Numbered from the stretch's first letter, positions 22,815 through 31,525 are shown. The stretch is DNA of 64,000 bases from Aquabacter sediminis (GCF_028863665.1 NZ_JARBFX010000015.1:1-64000), one strand, 5' to 3'. Notes: a model not told the origin generated them from the letters alone. A program made the numbers and translations.

Positions 22815-24173
22815 TCAGGCGAGCCCCGCCTCCGCGAGGGCGGTCCCCTGCCGCTGTGCAACGCCGGCTTCCGAGAAGCCGGTGATGGCCTCCTCGAATA
22901 GAGCGTGGAAGTTCAGCTCCGCCTTCAGATGCAGGAAGACGGCGCCGAGCCCGATGGCGGCGCGGTCCATGAAGACGAATTCGCGGGGCACGGTCACCGG
23001 CCCCAGTTCCTTCAGGGCGGTGTGCACCTGGAAGGCCTCGCGCCGTCCATATTGGCCCGGCGCGACGCCATCGGCGATGGTGCGCACCCGGTCGTCCATC
23101 AGCGGGCCATAGATGAAGCGCGCCCAGATGTTGAGCACGTCGATCAATTCCCGCTTCAGCCCCCGGAAGCCCCAGGTCTCATAGGCGTGGACCACCCGGG
23201 CCTCGTCTCCCTCCAGTAGGCCGCGATAGAGGTCCACCACGCCCGCCACGAAGGTGGGCGGGAAGATGCGGATGCAGCCATAGTCCAGCAGGTTGATGCC
23301 CGCCGGCCGCTCCGCCTCGTCCATGAAGACGGTGTAATTGCCCAGATGCGGGTCGCCATGGATGACGCCAAACCGGCTGAAGGGCAGCCACCAGGCGGTG
23401 AACATGGCGCGTGCGAGCCCGTTGCGTTCCTCCAGCGGGTGGTCGACGAAGGTGAGGATCTTGCGCCCTTCGAGCCATGAGAGCGTCAGCAGGCGCCCGG
23501 TGGAGAGGTCCTCCCGCACGCCCGGCACCCGCACCAGGTCGCTGTCCGCCAGCATGTGGCGATAGAGCGCCACATTCTTGGCCTCCCGCCGATAGTCCAG
23601 CTCTTCGCGCACCCGCTCCCCGATCTCCCGGGCGATCTCCCGTGTGTCGATGACCGAGGTCATGCGCCGGTGGAGCGCGAACAGCACGTCCAATTGGCTG
23701 AGGTCCGCTTCCACCGCCGCCTGCATGTCGGGATATTGGAGCTTGCAGGCCACCGCCTCGCCATCCAGCGTCACCGCCTTGTGCACCTGGCCAAGCGAGG
23801 CGGCGGCGGCGGGCTGGTGTTCGAAGCTGGCGAACCGCGTCTCCCAGTCGCGACCCAGTTCGGCCATCATGCGCCGGCGCACGAAGGCCCAGCCCATGGG
23901 CGGGGCGTCCGACTGGAGCTTCTGCAACTCGCTGGCATAATCGGGGGGCAGGAGGTCCGGCACGGTGGCCATCAATTGCGCCACCTTCATGAGCGGGCCC
24001 TTCAGCCCGCCAAGCGCGGAGGCCAAGGCCGCCGCATTGGCCTCGCCCGCCTTGTCGAGGCCGAGAAGGCGCGTGCCGGCGATGCGCGCGGCCACCCCGC
24101 CCACATTGGCCCCCACCCGAGCATAGCGCGCCGCCCGCGCGGAGAAGCGATTGCGTTCGGCATCATCGGCCAT
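22815..24173 (-). CDS. ABC1/UbiB (AarF) atypical kinase family protein
   Basis: This 452-residue protein-kinase-like ATPase belongs to the UbiB/ADCK family, linked to ubiquinone biosynthesis or lipid handling. The Ala-rich nucleotide loop is AAAASLGQVHKA (122-133), the ATP Lys is K144 (AVACKLQYPD), the catalytic loop is HGDPHLGN (272-279), and the metal Asp lies in LDYG (296-299). The family KxGQ motif reads KVAQ (63-66), with Ala in place of Gly. It lacks the C-terminal membrane helices of UbiB proper. It probably forms a unit with the membrane-protein gene 40 bases upstream. The precise role is not established. Confidence 0.9.
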   Translation of the reverse strand: MADDAERNRFSARAARYARVGANVGGVAARIAGTRLLGLDKAGEANAAALASALGGLKGPLMKVAQLMATVPDLLPPDYASELQKLQSDAPPMGWAFVRRRMMAELGRDWETRFASFEHQPAAAASLGQVHKAVTLDGEAVACKLQYPDMQAAVEADLSQLDVLFALHRRMTSVIDTREIAREIGERVREELDYRREAKNVALYRHMLADSDLVRVPGVREDLSTGRLLTLSWLEGRKILTFVDHPLEERNGLARAMFTAWWLPFSRFGVIHGDPHLGNYTVFMDEAERPAGINLLDYGCIRIFPPTFVAGVVDLYRGLLEGDEARVVHAYETWGFRGLKRELIDVLNIWARFIYGPLMDDRVRTIADGVAPGQYGRREAFQVHTALKELGPVTVPREFVFMDRAAIGLGAVFLHLKAELNFHALFEEAITGFSEAGVAQRQGTALAEAGLA

Positions 24174-24212
24174 GGAGCACCTTTTGGGACATTTCGGGTC
24201 CGCACGCGCAGG

Positions 24213-24701
24213 TCAGGTACGAGCCCGGCGCCAGGAGAGCGCCAGCAGCACCAGGAGGGAGAGGGGCGTGAGGACATCGGTATAGAGAATGGGGCCGGCA
24301 TTGCCGGCCGCAAGGTTCCCTGTCTCGGCAATCTGCACCAAGTGACCGGCCGCCGCACCGCCCAGGAAGCCGGCGGTCATGATCGCCACCGCCAGCCGGT
24401 AGTGCCAGCTGGAGAGGAAGGCTCCCACCACGCCGGCAAGGCCGATGCCCAGATTGGCCACGCCGACCTCGAACTGGAACGGGCTCGGCGCCCAACCGAT
24501 GGAAGCCGCGGCCTGGCTGGCGAAGACAATATGCCCCAGCGCCGCCCACAGGCTTTCCAGCCCCACCGGGAAGAGCAGAATGGTGCGCAGCAGGCGGTCG
24601 ATGACGAAGCCGGGCGGACGGGGCGCCGGCGCGCGGGCGATGGCGAGGCCTGCGCACGCCAGTGCCAAGACCCAAGTGAGGATCGGTACCCAGAAGACCA
24701 T
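24213..24701 (-). CDS. Small polytopic membrane protein (DUF6790-like)
   Basis: This 162-residue protein has four or five hydrophobic segments. They lie near residues 2-22 and 36-60 and 78-98, then 103-128 (the segment HYRLAVAIMTAGFLGGAAAGH), and finally 142-158. The phrase FQFEVGVANLGIGLAGVVGAF resembles the DUF6790 family of bacterial membrane proteins. That assignment is from memory of the motif and is moderate. It lies 40 bases upstream of the ABC1-kinase gene on the same strand, so the two are likely co-transcribed. No enzymatic motif is visible. Confidence 0.8.
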   Translation of the reverse strand: MVFWVPILTWVLALACAGLAIARAPAPRPPGFVIDRLLRTILLFPVGLESLWAALGHIVFASQAAASIGWAPSPFQFEVGVANLGIGLAGVVGAFLSSWHYRLAVAIMTAGFLGGAAAGHLVQIAETGNLAAGNAGPILYTDVLTPLSLLVLLALSWRRART

Positions 24702-24891
24702 CTCGTACCTCCCACTATCAACGCACGACGGCTGTCATCAGCGCACACCTTAACGCATTGGCTGCGCTTCCGGTTCACCTCCTGCACCCGGTCTGCCGCA
24801 CCGCCCCGCGCCTTGCGCCGAACGCCGTCCCGCCCTATTGGCAGGGGGAACCGGCGCGTGCCGGACCGAACGGTCGTTGGGAACGCCGCGC

Positions 24892-25296
24892 ATGAAGGCA
24901 GCCGCGCAGGCAGGATGGATGAAGGCGACCGCCCGCTGGTTCGGCGCGGTGGCCCTCGCCTATCTGCTGGTGCTGCAGGGGGTCCTCGGGTTCGCCGCTG
25001 GCGCGCAGCATGGTCCGGGTTCCGCTTTGGCGGCTGACGGCCTCTGCCTCCCCAGCCAGATTCTCGCCGGCGATCCGGCCCCCGCGCCCGATGACACCGA
25101 CCATCACGATGCCCTGTGCTGCCTCATGGGCTGCACCGCCGGCCATGTGCCGGTCGCGCTCGGGGCCGCGCCGGTGGCGCGCCTCGCCCCGCCGCTTCCC
25201 GTTCCGCTGCGGATGGCCCGGCCGCTCGCCGGTGCCACCTTCAAGCAGGCGACCCTCTCCCCCTTCGATGCCACAGGCCCTCCGGCGCGCGCCTGA
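24892..25296 (+). CDS. DUF2946-like exported or membrane-anchored Cys/His protein
   Basis: This 134-residue protein has one hydrophobic N-terminal segment near residues 17-40. It carries a short cluster DDTDHHDALCCLMGC near residues 66-80. Such a His/Cys pair-rich motif is seen in DUF2946 proteins, which are often encoded beside copper genes. The start at 24892 (MKAAAQAG) places the hydrophobic segment correctly. An upstream ATG at 24838 would add 18 residues. It lies 36 bases before the YcnI-PCuAC fusion gene and is probably its operon partner, suggesting metal handling in the envelope. The function is not established. Confidence 0.78.
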   Translation: MKAAAQAGWMKATARWFGAVALAYLLVLQGVLGFAAGAQHGPGSALAADGLCLPSQILAGDPAPAPDDTDHHDALCCLMGCTAGHVPVALGAAPVARLAPPLPVPLRMARPLAGATFKQATLSPFDATGPPARA

Positions 25297-25332
25297 CGCC
25301 GTACCATCCTGTCCTGTCATCGGAGATGTTTC

Positions 25333-26319
25333 ATGTCCCGCTTTCTTTCGCGCGGCTGGACCGCCGCTTTCCTCGCCGTCGCCGCCCTGCCAGCCGCTGC
25401 TGTCCCGGCTTTCGCCCATGTGACGTTGGAGCCGGCCGAAGCGCAGTCCGGCCGCTCCTTCAAGGGCACGCTGAAGGTGCCCCACGGCTGCGAGGGAGCA
25501 GCCACCACCGCCATCCAGGTCACGCTGCCCGACGGCGTGATTTCCGTGAAGCCCCAGCCCAAGGCCGGCTGGACGCTGGCCACGCAGATCGGCGATTACG
25601 GGCGCTCCTACGAAGTGATGCACGGCCCGCCCGTCTCGAAGGGCGTCAAGACCATCACCTGGTCGGGGGGCGAGCTGCCCGACGCCTATTATGACGAGTT
25701 CACCTTCGTCGCCTATCTGGCGCCGCAGGCGAACCCGGCCACGCTCTACTTCCCCGTGCTCCAGAGCTGCGGTACCGCCAGCACCAACTGGGCGGAAATC
25801 CCCGCCGCCAGCGGCCCCCGCCCGCCGCGCCCCGCGCCCGCGCTGAAGGTGGCCGCCGCTGTACAAGCCCCGTCCGCTGCGGTTTTCAAGGCCGGCGACC
25901 TCACCATCGAGGCGCCCTGGTCTCGCGCGACCCCTGGCGGCGCCAAGGTGGCTGGCGGCTTCCTGAAGATCACCAATGCGGGCACCACGCCGGACACGCT
26001 GGTCTCCGGCACCTTCGCCGCCTCCGGGCGGGTGGAGATCCACGAAATGGCGGTCAAGGACGGGGTGATGACCATGCGGCCGCTCAAGGACGGCCTGGTC
26101 ATTCCTCCCGGCGGCAGCGTCACGCTGGCGCCCGGCGGCTACCACCTCATGTTCATGGACCTCGCCCAGCAGCTGAAGGACGGCGACACCGTCAAGGGGA
26201 CGCTGGTGTTCGAGAAGGCGGGCAAGGTGGACGTGACCTTCCAGGTGCGCTCCATCGGCGCGGGCGCCGGCGGGCCTCCCGCATCCGGCGGCATGTCTGG
26301 CATGGACCACAAGCACTGA
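25333..26319 (+). CDS. YcnI-like (DUF1775) domain fused to PCuAC copper chaperone
   Basis: This 328-residue periplasmic protein has a signal peptide ending AFA at 28, so the mature chain begins with His29 (HVTLEPAEA), as in copper-binding YcnI proteins. The DUF1775 domain covers about 29-160. A Pro/Ala linker leads to a PCuAC domain (about 188-310). Its ligands fit the copper pattern: His237 and Met239, Met248, then His271 and Met273, close to the family H-x10-M-x21-H-x-M spacing. A Met/His tail (GMSGMDHKH) ends the protein. It probably captures copper and passes it to cytochrome oxidase assembly. The fusion places two copper domains in one chain. Confidence 0.92.
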   Translation: MSRFLSRGWTAAFLAVAALPAAAVPAFAHVTLEPAEAQSGRSFKGTLKVPHGCEGAATTAIQVTLPDGVISVKPQPKAGWTLATQIGDYGRSYEVMHGPPVSKGVKTITWSGGELPDAYYDEFTFVAYLAPQANPATLYFPVLQSCGTASTNWAEIPAASGPRPPRPAPALKVAAAVQAPSAAVFKAGDLTIEAPWSRATPGGAKVAGGFLKITNAGTTPDTLVSGTFAASGRVEIHEMAVKDGVMTMRPLKDGLVIPPGGSVTLAPGGYHLMFMDLAQQLKDGDTVKGTLVFEKAGKVDVTFQVRSIGAGAGGPPASGGMSGMDHKH

Positions 26320-26353
26320 TAGAAGGAGGCGCCCAGCCGGACTTGGGCGCCTC

Positions 26354-27229
26354 TCACGCCGCCGCGAAGAGGGGGCGTTCGCAGCGCACCTCTTCGCGGA
26401 TAACGGTCTCCACCTGCTGCAAGGCGGGCTGGGCCGCCTCGCTGCGGCCATAGAGCACGAACTCCACCTCCGGCAGGGGCGCGCTGACAAGATCCGTCAC
26501 CGCCACCAATTCCGCCCGCATGGCGCGGGGGGAGCGCACGGTGACGCCGAGCCCCGCCCCCACCGCCGCCATGAGGCCCGGCAGGCTCGGGCTGGTGAAA
26601 GCCACGCGGAAGGGTCGCCCGGCCGCCGTGAGCGCAGAGATCGCCGCTGCCCGAAAGACGCAAGGCTGCTCGAACAGGAGCAGCGGCATGGGGCTGCCCG
26701 CATCCAGCCGGAACTGCCGTGCGGCGTACCAATGCATGGGCTCGCGCGCCACCACGCGGGCCGGCAGGTCGGTGTCGCGCCGAAAGCCCACGGCGAGATC
26801 GAGATCCGCCACGTTCAGGCGATCCAGCAAGGTCTGCGTGGAGCAGACCCGCACGGTGATGGGCGCCTGGGGAAACTGGGCGGCCAGACGCGCCAGGATG
26901 CGCTGCATGGCCGTCTCACCCACATCCTGCACGAAGCCGAGCCGCAGCGGCTGCGCGAAGGCGCCGTGTACGTGCTGGGCGAGGATGCGGTCGTTGAGGT
27001 CCAGCAGATGGCGGGCATCGTCCAGGAAGGCGCCGCCCCGGGCGGTGAGCATGACGCCTCGCCCCTTCCGCTCGATCACCGCAAAGCCCACCTGCTCCGA
27101 AAGCCGATCCATCTGAAGGCTGACGGCAGACTGGGTGCGCCCCACCCGCTGCGCCGCCGCCGAGATGGAGCCCAGTTCCGCCACCGCCGCAAAGGAGCGC
27201 AGCAAGTCCAGGTCGAGATTGCGGATCAT
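26354..27229 (-). CDS. LysR family transcriptional regulator
   Basis: This 291-residue LysR-type regulator has an N-terminal HTH (residues 4-62; SISAAAQRVGRTQSAVSLQMDRLSEQVG) and a periplasmic-binding-like effector domain starting at about residue 88 (LRLGFVQDVGETAMQRILARLA). The start at 27229 (MIRNLDLDLL) is the family-typical one. The gene is divergent from the tautomerase gene, with 164 bases between starts that contain an AT-rich palindromic patch. LysR regulators commonly control the divergent neighbour, so that gene is its likely target. The inducer is unknown. Confidence 0.93.
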   Translation of the reverse strand: MIRNLDLDLLRSFAAVAELGSISAAAQRVGRTQSAVSLQMDRLSEQVGFAVIERKGRGVMLTARGGAFLDDARHLLDLNDRILAQHVHGAFAQPLRLGFVQDVGETAMQRILARLAAQFPQAPITVRVCSTQTLLDRLNVADLDLAVGFRRDTDLPARVVAREPMHWYAARQFRLDAGSPMPLLLFEQPCVFRAAAISALTAAGRPFRVAFTSPSLPGLMAAVGAGLGVTVRSPRAMRAELVAVTDLVSAPLPEVEFVLYGRSEAAQPALQQVETVIREEVRCERPLFAAA

Positions 27230-27393
27230 GGCGGGGTTTCCCTCGATCGCGCGGTGCCTCGCCCGGTGAACCGATAAGGGAACGCGACACCTTGATATGA
27301 GCATATCGAAATTGATGATTTTGATAATTCAATTTTTCTCATACATAATCTCGACCTATCCTCCCTCCATTCCCTCAACCGATGGAGGCCCCC
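27230..27393. promoter_or_regulatory. Divergent LysR/tautomerase promoter region
   Basis: The centre (27290-27370) is strongly AT-rich in a GC-rich genome. It includes AATTGA (27310-27315) and TCAATT (27329-27334), an interrupted inverted repeat with a 13-base spacer, plus an ATC/GAT pair around it. This layout suits a LysR dimer site, but binding is inferred. Confidence 0.5.
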
Positions 27394-27804
27394 ATGCCCA
27401 TCCTGCAAGTCACCCTCTCCAGCTCCCCCGACTCCTCCCAGGCCCGCGCCATTGCGGCGATGCTTTCGGGCCTCTCCGCCCGCATTCTGCGCAAGGATGA
27501 AAAGCTCACCTCGGTGGCGGTCACCTTCCTGTCGGCGGACCAGTGGTTCGTCGCCGGCGAGAGCCTGGCGGAGGCGGGGCTGGCGTCCTTCTGGCTGGAC
27601 ATCGCGGTGGTGGATGGCACCAACACCAAGGACGAGAAGGCCGCCTTCATCGCCGCCACCTTCGCGGCCATGGCGCAGGCGCTGGGGCCGCTGCATCCGG
27701 AGAGCTATGTCCTGGTGCGCGAGGTGAAGGCCGACGCCTATGGCTATGGCGGGCGCACCCAGGAAAGCCGCTATGTGGAGAAGACCCTCAAGGCCGCAGC
27801 CTGA
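27394..27804 (+). CDS. Tautomerase superfamily protein (fused 4-oxalocrotonate-tautomerase-like repeat)
   Basis: The start at 27394 gives a 136-residue protein that begins Met-Pro, exposing the catalytic Pro1 of the tautomerase superfamily after Met removal (MPILQVTLSS). The upstream ATG at 27382 would bury it. The length is about twice the 62-residue 4-oxalocrotonate tautomerase unit. A second beta-alpha-beta half begins near SFWLDIAVVDGTNTKDEKAAFIA (about residues 69-91), so it looks like a tandem fusion. The substrate is unknown. The divergent LysR gene suggests inducible catabolism of an unsaturated or halogenated acid. Confidence 0.83.
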   Translation: MPILQVTLSSSPDSSQARAIAAMLSGLSARILRKDEKLTSVAVTFLSADQWFVAGESLAEAGLASFWLDIAVVDGTNTKDEKAAFIAATFAAMAQALGPLHPESYVLVREVKADAYGYGGRTQESRYVEKTLKAAA

Positions 27805-27867
27805 GCGGGGCCGGATCGGGGGCGCGACGCCGCTTGCGCCTCCGGGGTGCGGCTGCCAGGGTGAGGC

Positions 27868-28128
27868 ATGAGCGATCCCCTTCCCGAGACAGCCTCAAAG
27901 CCCGCAAGCACCGTCGCCGTGGGCGGTGGGGTGAGCGTCATCCTGCTGACGGGGATGGCCGCCATGGCCAAGCTCTACCAGGAGGGCAGCGGCGTCCTCG
28001 CGCTGGGTCTCGTCCTTGTGGCGACCATACTTGGCGCCTTCGCGCTGGCCCGCTTCATATCCCGCCATGGCCATGAGATCGGCGAAGCCCGGTTCGACAC
28101 CACGCCGAAGGAGCCGCCGGGCGCCTGA
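27868..28128 (+). CDS. Hypothetical small membrane protein, 86 residues
   Basis: This short protein has two predicted membrane segments, near residues 18-36 (VGGGVSVILLTGMAAMAKL) and 43-63 (VLALGLVLVATILGAFALARF), flanked by charged tails. It lies 63 bases downstream of the tautomerase gene on the same strand, and both run towards the pntB terminator. I recognise no family. Codon use matches its neighbours. Confidence 0.65.
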   Translation: MSDPLPETASKPASTVAVGGGVSVILLTGMAAMAKLYQEGSGVLALGLVLVATILGAFALARFISRHGHEIGEARFDTTPKEPPGA

Positions 28129-28172
28129 GCGACGGCGGCGGCGCGCCCTCGGTGAGCCCTGGCCCCTCGGCC

Positions 28173-28217
28173 AAAGAAAAAGGCCGCCCGGCGTGCGCCC
28201 GGCGGCCCCTCTTTCTT
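28173..28217. terminator. Terminator between the 86-residue protein gene and pntB
   Basis: A GC-rich stem GGCCGCC(C)GG pairs with CCGGCGGCC around 28182-28208, with one bulged base. It is flanked by AAAGAAAAA on the left and CTCTTTCTT on the right, so each direction has a T-rich tail. It lies between convergent genes and probably serves both. Confidence 0.78.
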
Positions 28218-28234
28218 GCGCTGTCCTGGAAGGA

Positions 28235-29632
28235 TCAGAGGTTCTTGACCACTTCCTCGGTGACCTTCTTGGCGTCGCCGAACAGCATCATGGTGTTGTC
28301 GCGGAAGAACAGCTCGTTCTCCACGCCCGCATAGCCCGAGCCCATGCCGCGCTTGATGAAGAGCACGGTCTTGGCCTTCTCCACGTCCAGGATCGGCATG
28401 CCGAAGATGGGAGAGGCCGGGTCGGTCTTGGCCGCAGGGTTGGTCACGTCGTTGGCGCCGATGACGAAGGCCACGTCCGCCTGGGCGAACTCGGAGTTGA
28501 TGTCCTCCAGCTCGAACACCTCGTCATAGGGCACCTGGGCTTCCGCCAGCAGCACGTTCATGTGCCCGGGCATGCGGCCCGCCACCGGATGGATGGCGTA
28601 CTTCACCTCGACGCCCTCTTCCTTGAGGATGTCGGCCATCTCGCGCAGCGCGTGCTGGGCCTGGGCCACCGCCATGCCGTAGCCCGGCACGATGATGACC
28701 TTCTGGGCGTTCTTCATGATGTAGGCCGCATCGTCCGCCGAGCCCTGCTTGATCGGGCGGGCTTCCACCGCGCCGGCAGGTCCACCGGCGGTCTCGCCGC
28801 CGAAGCCGCCCAGGATGACGGAGATGAAGGAGCGATTCATGCCCTTGCACATGATGTAGGACAGGATCGCGCCCGAGGAGCCCACCAGAGCGCCGGTGAT
28901 GATCAGCGCGGTGTTGCCCAGGGTGAAGCCGATGCCGGCCGCCGCCCAACCCGAATAGGAGTTGAGCATGGACACCACCACCGGCATGTCGGCGCCGCCG
29001 ATCGGGATGATGAGCAGTCCGCCCAGCACCAGCGAGACGATGGTGATGATCCAGAACAGGGTGATGGAGCCGGTCATCACGAAGGCGACGATCAGCACCA
29101 GCAGCAGGATGGCGAGGCCCGCATTCACCAGGTGGCGGAACGGCAGCATGATGGGCTTGCCCGACATGTTTCCGTTCAGCTTGGCGAAGGCGATGATGGA
29201 GCCGGTGAAGGTGATGGCGCCGATGGCCACGCCCAGCGACATCTCCACAAGGCTCGCGCCATGGAGGTGGCCGGGGTCACCGATGCCGAAGGCGGCGGGC
29301 GCATAGAGCGCGGCGGCCGCGACCAGCACGGCGGCAAGGCCGACCAGCGAGTGGAAGGCCGCGACGAGCTGCGGCATGGCGGTCATGGCGATGCGGCGGG
29401 CGACCACCGCGCCGATGCCACCACCGATGCCGATGCCGGCGATCACCAGCACCCAGCCGATGGCGTCGGCGGGCGGGGAGAGGGCCAGCGTGGTCAGGAC
29501 CGCAATGCCCATGCCGACCATGCCGAACAGGTTGCCCTGCCGGGAGGTGGTGGGATGCGACAGGCCGCGCAGCGCCAGGATGAACAGGATGCCCGAGACC
29601 AGGTAAAGGAGGGCGGCGATATTCGCGTTCAT
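28235..29632 (-). CDS. pntB: NAD(P) transhydrogenase subunit beta
   Basis: This 465-residue inner-membrane subunit of proton-translocating transhydrogenase couples proton entry to hydride transfer from NADH to NADP+. About eight membrane segments fill residues 1-260. A C-terminal NADP-binding domain III follows, with VIIVPGYGMAVAQAQHALREM and the phrase ANDVTNPAAKTDPASPIFGMPILDV. The length is normal. It is the last gene of the operon coxIV, pntAA, pntAB, pntB, with an 11-base gap to pntAB. Confidence 0.97.
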   Translation of the reverse strand: MNANIAALLYLVSGILFILALRGLSHPTTSRQGNLFGMVGMGIAVLTTLALSPPADAIGWVLVIAGIGIGGGIGAVVARRIAMTAMPQLVAAFHSLVGLAAVLVAAAALYAPAAFGIGDPGHLHGASLVEMSLGVAIGAITFTGSIIAFAKLNGNMSGKPIMLPFRHLVNAGLAILLLVLIVAFVMTGSITLFWIITIVSLVLGGLLIIPIGGADMPVVVSMLNSYSGWAAAGIGFTLGNTALIITGALVGSSGAILSYIMCKGMNRSFISVILGGFGGETAGGPAGAVEARPIKQGSADDAAYIMKNAQKVIIVPGYGMAVAQAQHALREMADILKEEGVEVKYAIHPVAGRMPGHMNVLLAEAQVPYDEVFELEDINSEFAQADVAFVIGANDVTNPAAKTDPASPIFGMPILDVEKAKTVLFIKRGMGSGYAGVENELFFRDNTMMLFGDAKKVTEEVVKNL

Positions 29633-29643
29633 CGCTCAGATCC

Positions 29644-30099
29644 TCACTTCTTCTTCTGGTACATGGCGAGCATGCGGCTGGTCACCATGAACCCGCCGAA
29701 AATGTTCACCGAGGCAAAGATGAGCGCGATAAAGCCGAAGAGGCGCGCGCCCCAGGAATGGCCGGCATCACCGACCGTCGAGACACCCACCGCCAGGAGG
29801 GCGCCCACCACGATCACGGAGGAGATCGCGTTGGTGACGGACATCAGGGGCGTGTGGAGCGCCGGGGTCACTGACCACACCACGTAATAGCCCACGAACA
29901 CCGCCAGCACGAAGATGGACAGGCGGAACACGAAGGGGTCGATGGCCCCGCCGGTGGCGGCATGGGCGGCGGCGCCCAGCGCGGTGGCCGCCTGGTCCGC
30001 ATAGGCCTGGGCGACCTCGGCCGCCTGGCGTGCCACCTCGGCGGCGGCGCGCGCCTGGGAGGCGGCATCCACGGCCGTCTGCGATGCAACATTGCTCAT
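29644..30099 (-). CDS. pntAB: NAD(P) transhydrogenase subunit alpha part 2 (membrane part)
   Basis: This 151-residue protein is the C-terminal membrane portion of the alpha subunit, encoded separately as in most alphaproteobacteria. Residues 1-55 form an Ala/Gln-rich cytosolic helix ([22 protein letters not shown]). Three or four membrane helices follow ([52 protein letters not shown]). Its ATG overlaps the pntAA stop by four bases, implying translational coupling. Confidence 0.95.
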   Translation of the reverse strand: MSNVASQTAVDAASQARAAAEVARQAAEVAQAYADQAATALGAAAHAATGGAIDPFVFRLSIFVLAVFVGYYVVWSVTPALHTPLMSVTNAISSVIVVGALLAVGVSTVGDAGHSWGARLFGFIALIFASVNIFGGFMVTSRMLAMYQKKK

Positions 30100-31247
30100 T
30101 GGACGGCTCCCTCAACCTTGGGGGCGAAGCTGGGATGGACGACGGCGCCGTCGCGGGTGAGGAGCGTCGCCTTCACGAGCTCGTCGTCCCACTTCACCGC
30201 CAGGGCCTTGGAGCCCTTGTCGATCATGGTCTCAAGGAATGCGAAGAGGTTCTTCGCATAAAGCTGGGAGGCGGAAGCGGCCACCCGGCCTGGCACATTG
30301 AGATAGCCGACGATCTTAACGCCGTTCACATTGGTGATGTAGCCGGCCTGCGAGCCTTCCACATTGCCGCCGCGCTCAACTGCCAGATCGACGATCACAG
30401 AACCGGGCTTCATGGAGGACACCATGGCCGCCGTCACCAAGCGGGGCGCGGCCCGGCCGGGAATGAGGGCGGTGGTGATCACCAAATCCTGCTTCTTGAT
30501 GTGCTCGGCCACGAGGGCCGCCTGCTTGGCCTGGTATTCCGCCGACATGGGCTTGGCATAGCCCGCGGCGGTCTCGGCCTGTTTGAACTCCTCGTCCTCC
30601 ACCGCGATGAACTTGGCGCCGAGGGATTCGACCTGCTCCTTGGCGGCGGGGCGCACGTCGGTGGCGGTCACCACCGCTCCGAGGCGGCGGGCGGTGGCAA
30701 TGGCCTGGAGACCGGCGACGCCCGCGCCCATGACGAAGCAGCGCGCGGCGGGAACAGTGCCCGCCGCGGTCATCATCATCGGCAGCGCGCGGCCGAATTG
30801 CTCGGCGGCGTCGATCACGGCGCGATAGCCGGCGAGGTTCGCCTGGGAGGACAGGACGTCCATCACCTGCGCACGGGTGATGCGGGGCATCAGCTCCATG
30901 GAGAAGGCGGAGATGCCGGCATCGGCCATGGCCTTCAGCGCGGCATCGTTGCTGTAGGGGTCCATGATGGCCAGAACCAGCGCGCCGCGCGGGTAGGTGG
31001 ACAGCTCAGCCTCGGTGGGACGGCGCACCTTCAGCACCACATCGGCACCGGCCACAGCATCGGCACCGTTGGGAACAATGGTGGCGCCCATCGCCTCGTA
31101 ATCGGCATCGACGATGCCGGAATTCAGGCCTGCCCCGCTCTGCACCGCGAAAGTGGCGCCGAGGGCGGACAGGCGCTTGACCGTATCCGGGGTCGCAGCG
31201 ACCCGCGGCTCGCCGAGATCAACCTCGGCGGGGACAGCGATTTTCAT
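30096..31247 (-). CDS. pntAA: NAD(P) transhydrogenase subunit alpha part 1 (NAD-binding)
   Basis: This 383-residue soluble domain I binds NAD(H). The N-terminus [26 protein letters not shown] is family-typical. The dinucleotide fold is marked by [24 protein letters not shown] near residue 170. I chose 31247 because it preserves the conserved start and has a GGAGA motif 8 bases upstream. A frame-open ATG at 31277 adds ten unrelated residues. It follows coxIV closely and overlaps pntAB. Confidence 0.95.
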   Translation of the reverse strand: MKIAVPAEVDLGEPRVAATPDTVKRLSALGATFAVQSGAGLNSGIVDADYEAMGATIVPNGADAVAGADVVLKVRRPTEAELSTYPRGALVLAIMDPYSNDAALKAMADAGISAFSMELMPRITRAQVMDVLSSQANLAGYRAVIDAAEQFGRALPMMMTAAGTVPAARCFVMGAGVAGLQAIATARRLGAVVTATDVRPAAKEQVESLGAKFIAVEDEEFKQAETAAGYAKPMSAEYQAKQAALVAEHIKKQDLVITTALIPGRAAPRLVTAAMVSSMKPGSVIVDLAVERGGNVEGSQAGYITNVNGVKIVGYLNVPGRVAASASQLYAKNLFAFLETMIDKGSKALAVKWDDELVKATLLTRDGAVVHPSFAPKVEGAVQ

Positions 31248-31278
31248 CTGAAACGTCTCCGATGTCCGAGTTTTCAAC

Positions 31279-31431
31279 TCAGAGCAGGAAAATCCACATG
31301 AGGACCATGAGCACGGCGACGCCTACGGTGCCCCATTTGGCGAGGCCCGTGAACAGAGCGTACGTCCGCTGGTGCTCGGCATAATCGTTGCCTGCCGCGG
31401 TGGCATATTCCACCGAGCCGTGATCGGCCAT
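31279..31431 (-). CDS. aa3-type cytochrome c oxidase subunit IV
   Basis: This 50-residue protein matches the small bacterial aa3-oxidase subunit IV family. It has a hydrophilic N-terminus (MADHGSVEYATAAGNDYAEHQRTY) and a single C-terminal membrane helix (WGTVGVAVLMVLMWIFLL). It lies just upstream of pntAA on the same strand, so it is likely the first gene of the transhydrogenase operon. This arrangement is common in Hyphomicrobiales. A distinctive 22-bp inverted repeat (31504-31525) lies about 75 bases upstream. Confidence 0.9.
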   Translation of the reverse strand: MADHGSVEYATAAGNDYAEHQRTYALFTGLAKWGTVGVAVLMVLMWIFLL

Positions 31432-31503
31432 GTCACTCCCCCTAGCGCGCTTTTTTGGACTTTGCCCTTTAACCTGGAAAGGGCGTTTGTGGCAACTGCG
31501 CGT

Positions 31504-31525
31504 GATATACAGTATTCCATATATC
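31504..31525. promoter_or_regulatory. Inverted repeat upstream of the coxIV-pnt operon
   Basis: GATATA (31504-31509) and TATATC (31520-31525) are perfect arms 10 bases apart in an AT-rich island. On the minus strand the core reads GGAATACTGTATATC, which shares AATACTGT with the gntR upstream palindrome at 7437-7456. It may be an operator for a FadR-type regulator or part of the promoter. Confidence 0.42.

Noticed and set aside
28016-29887. A 623-codon plus-strand frame opposite pntB
   Set aside because: Its composition is a shadow of pntB (His/Asp/Arg-rich), and pntB is unmistakable on the minus strand.
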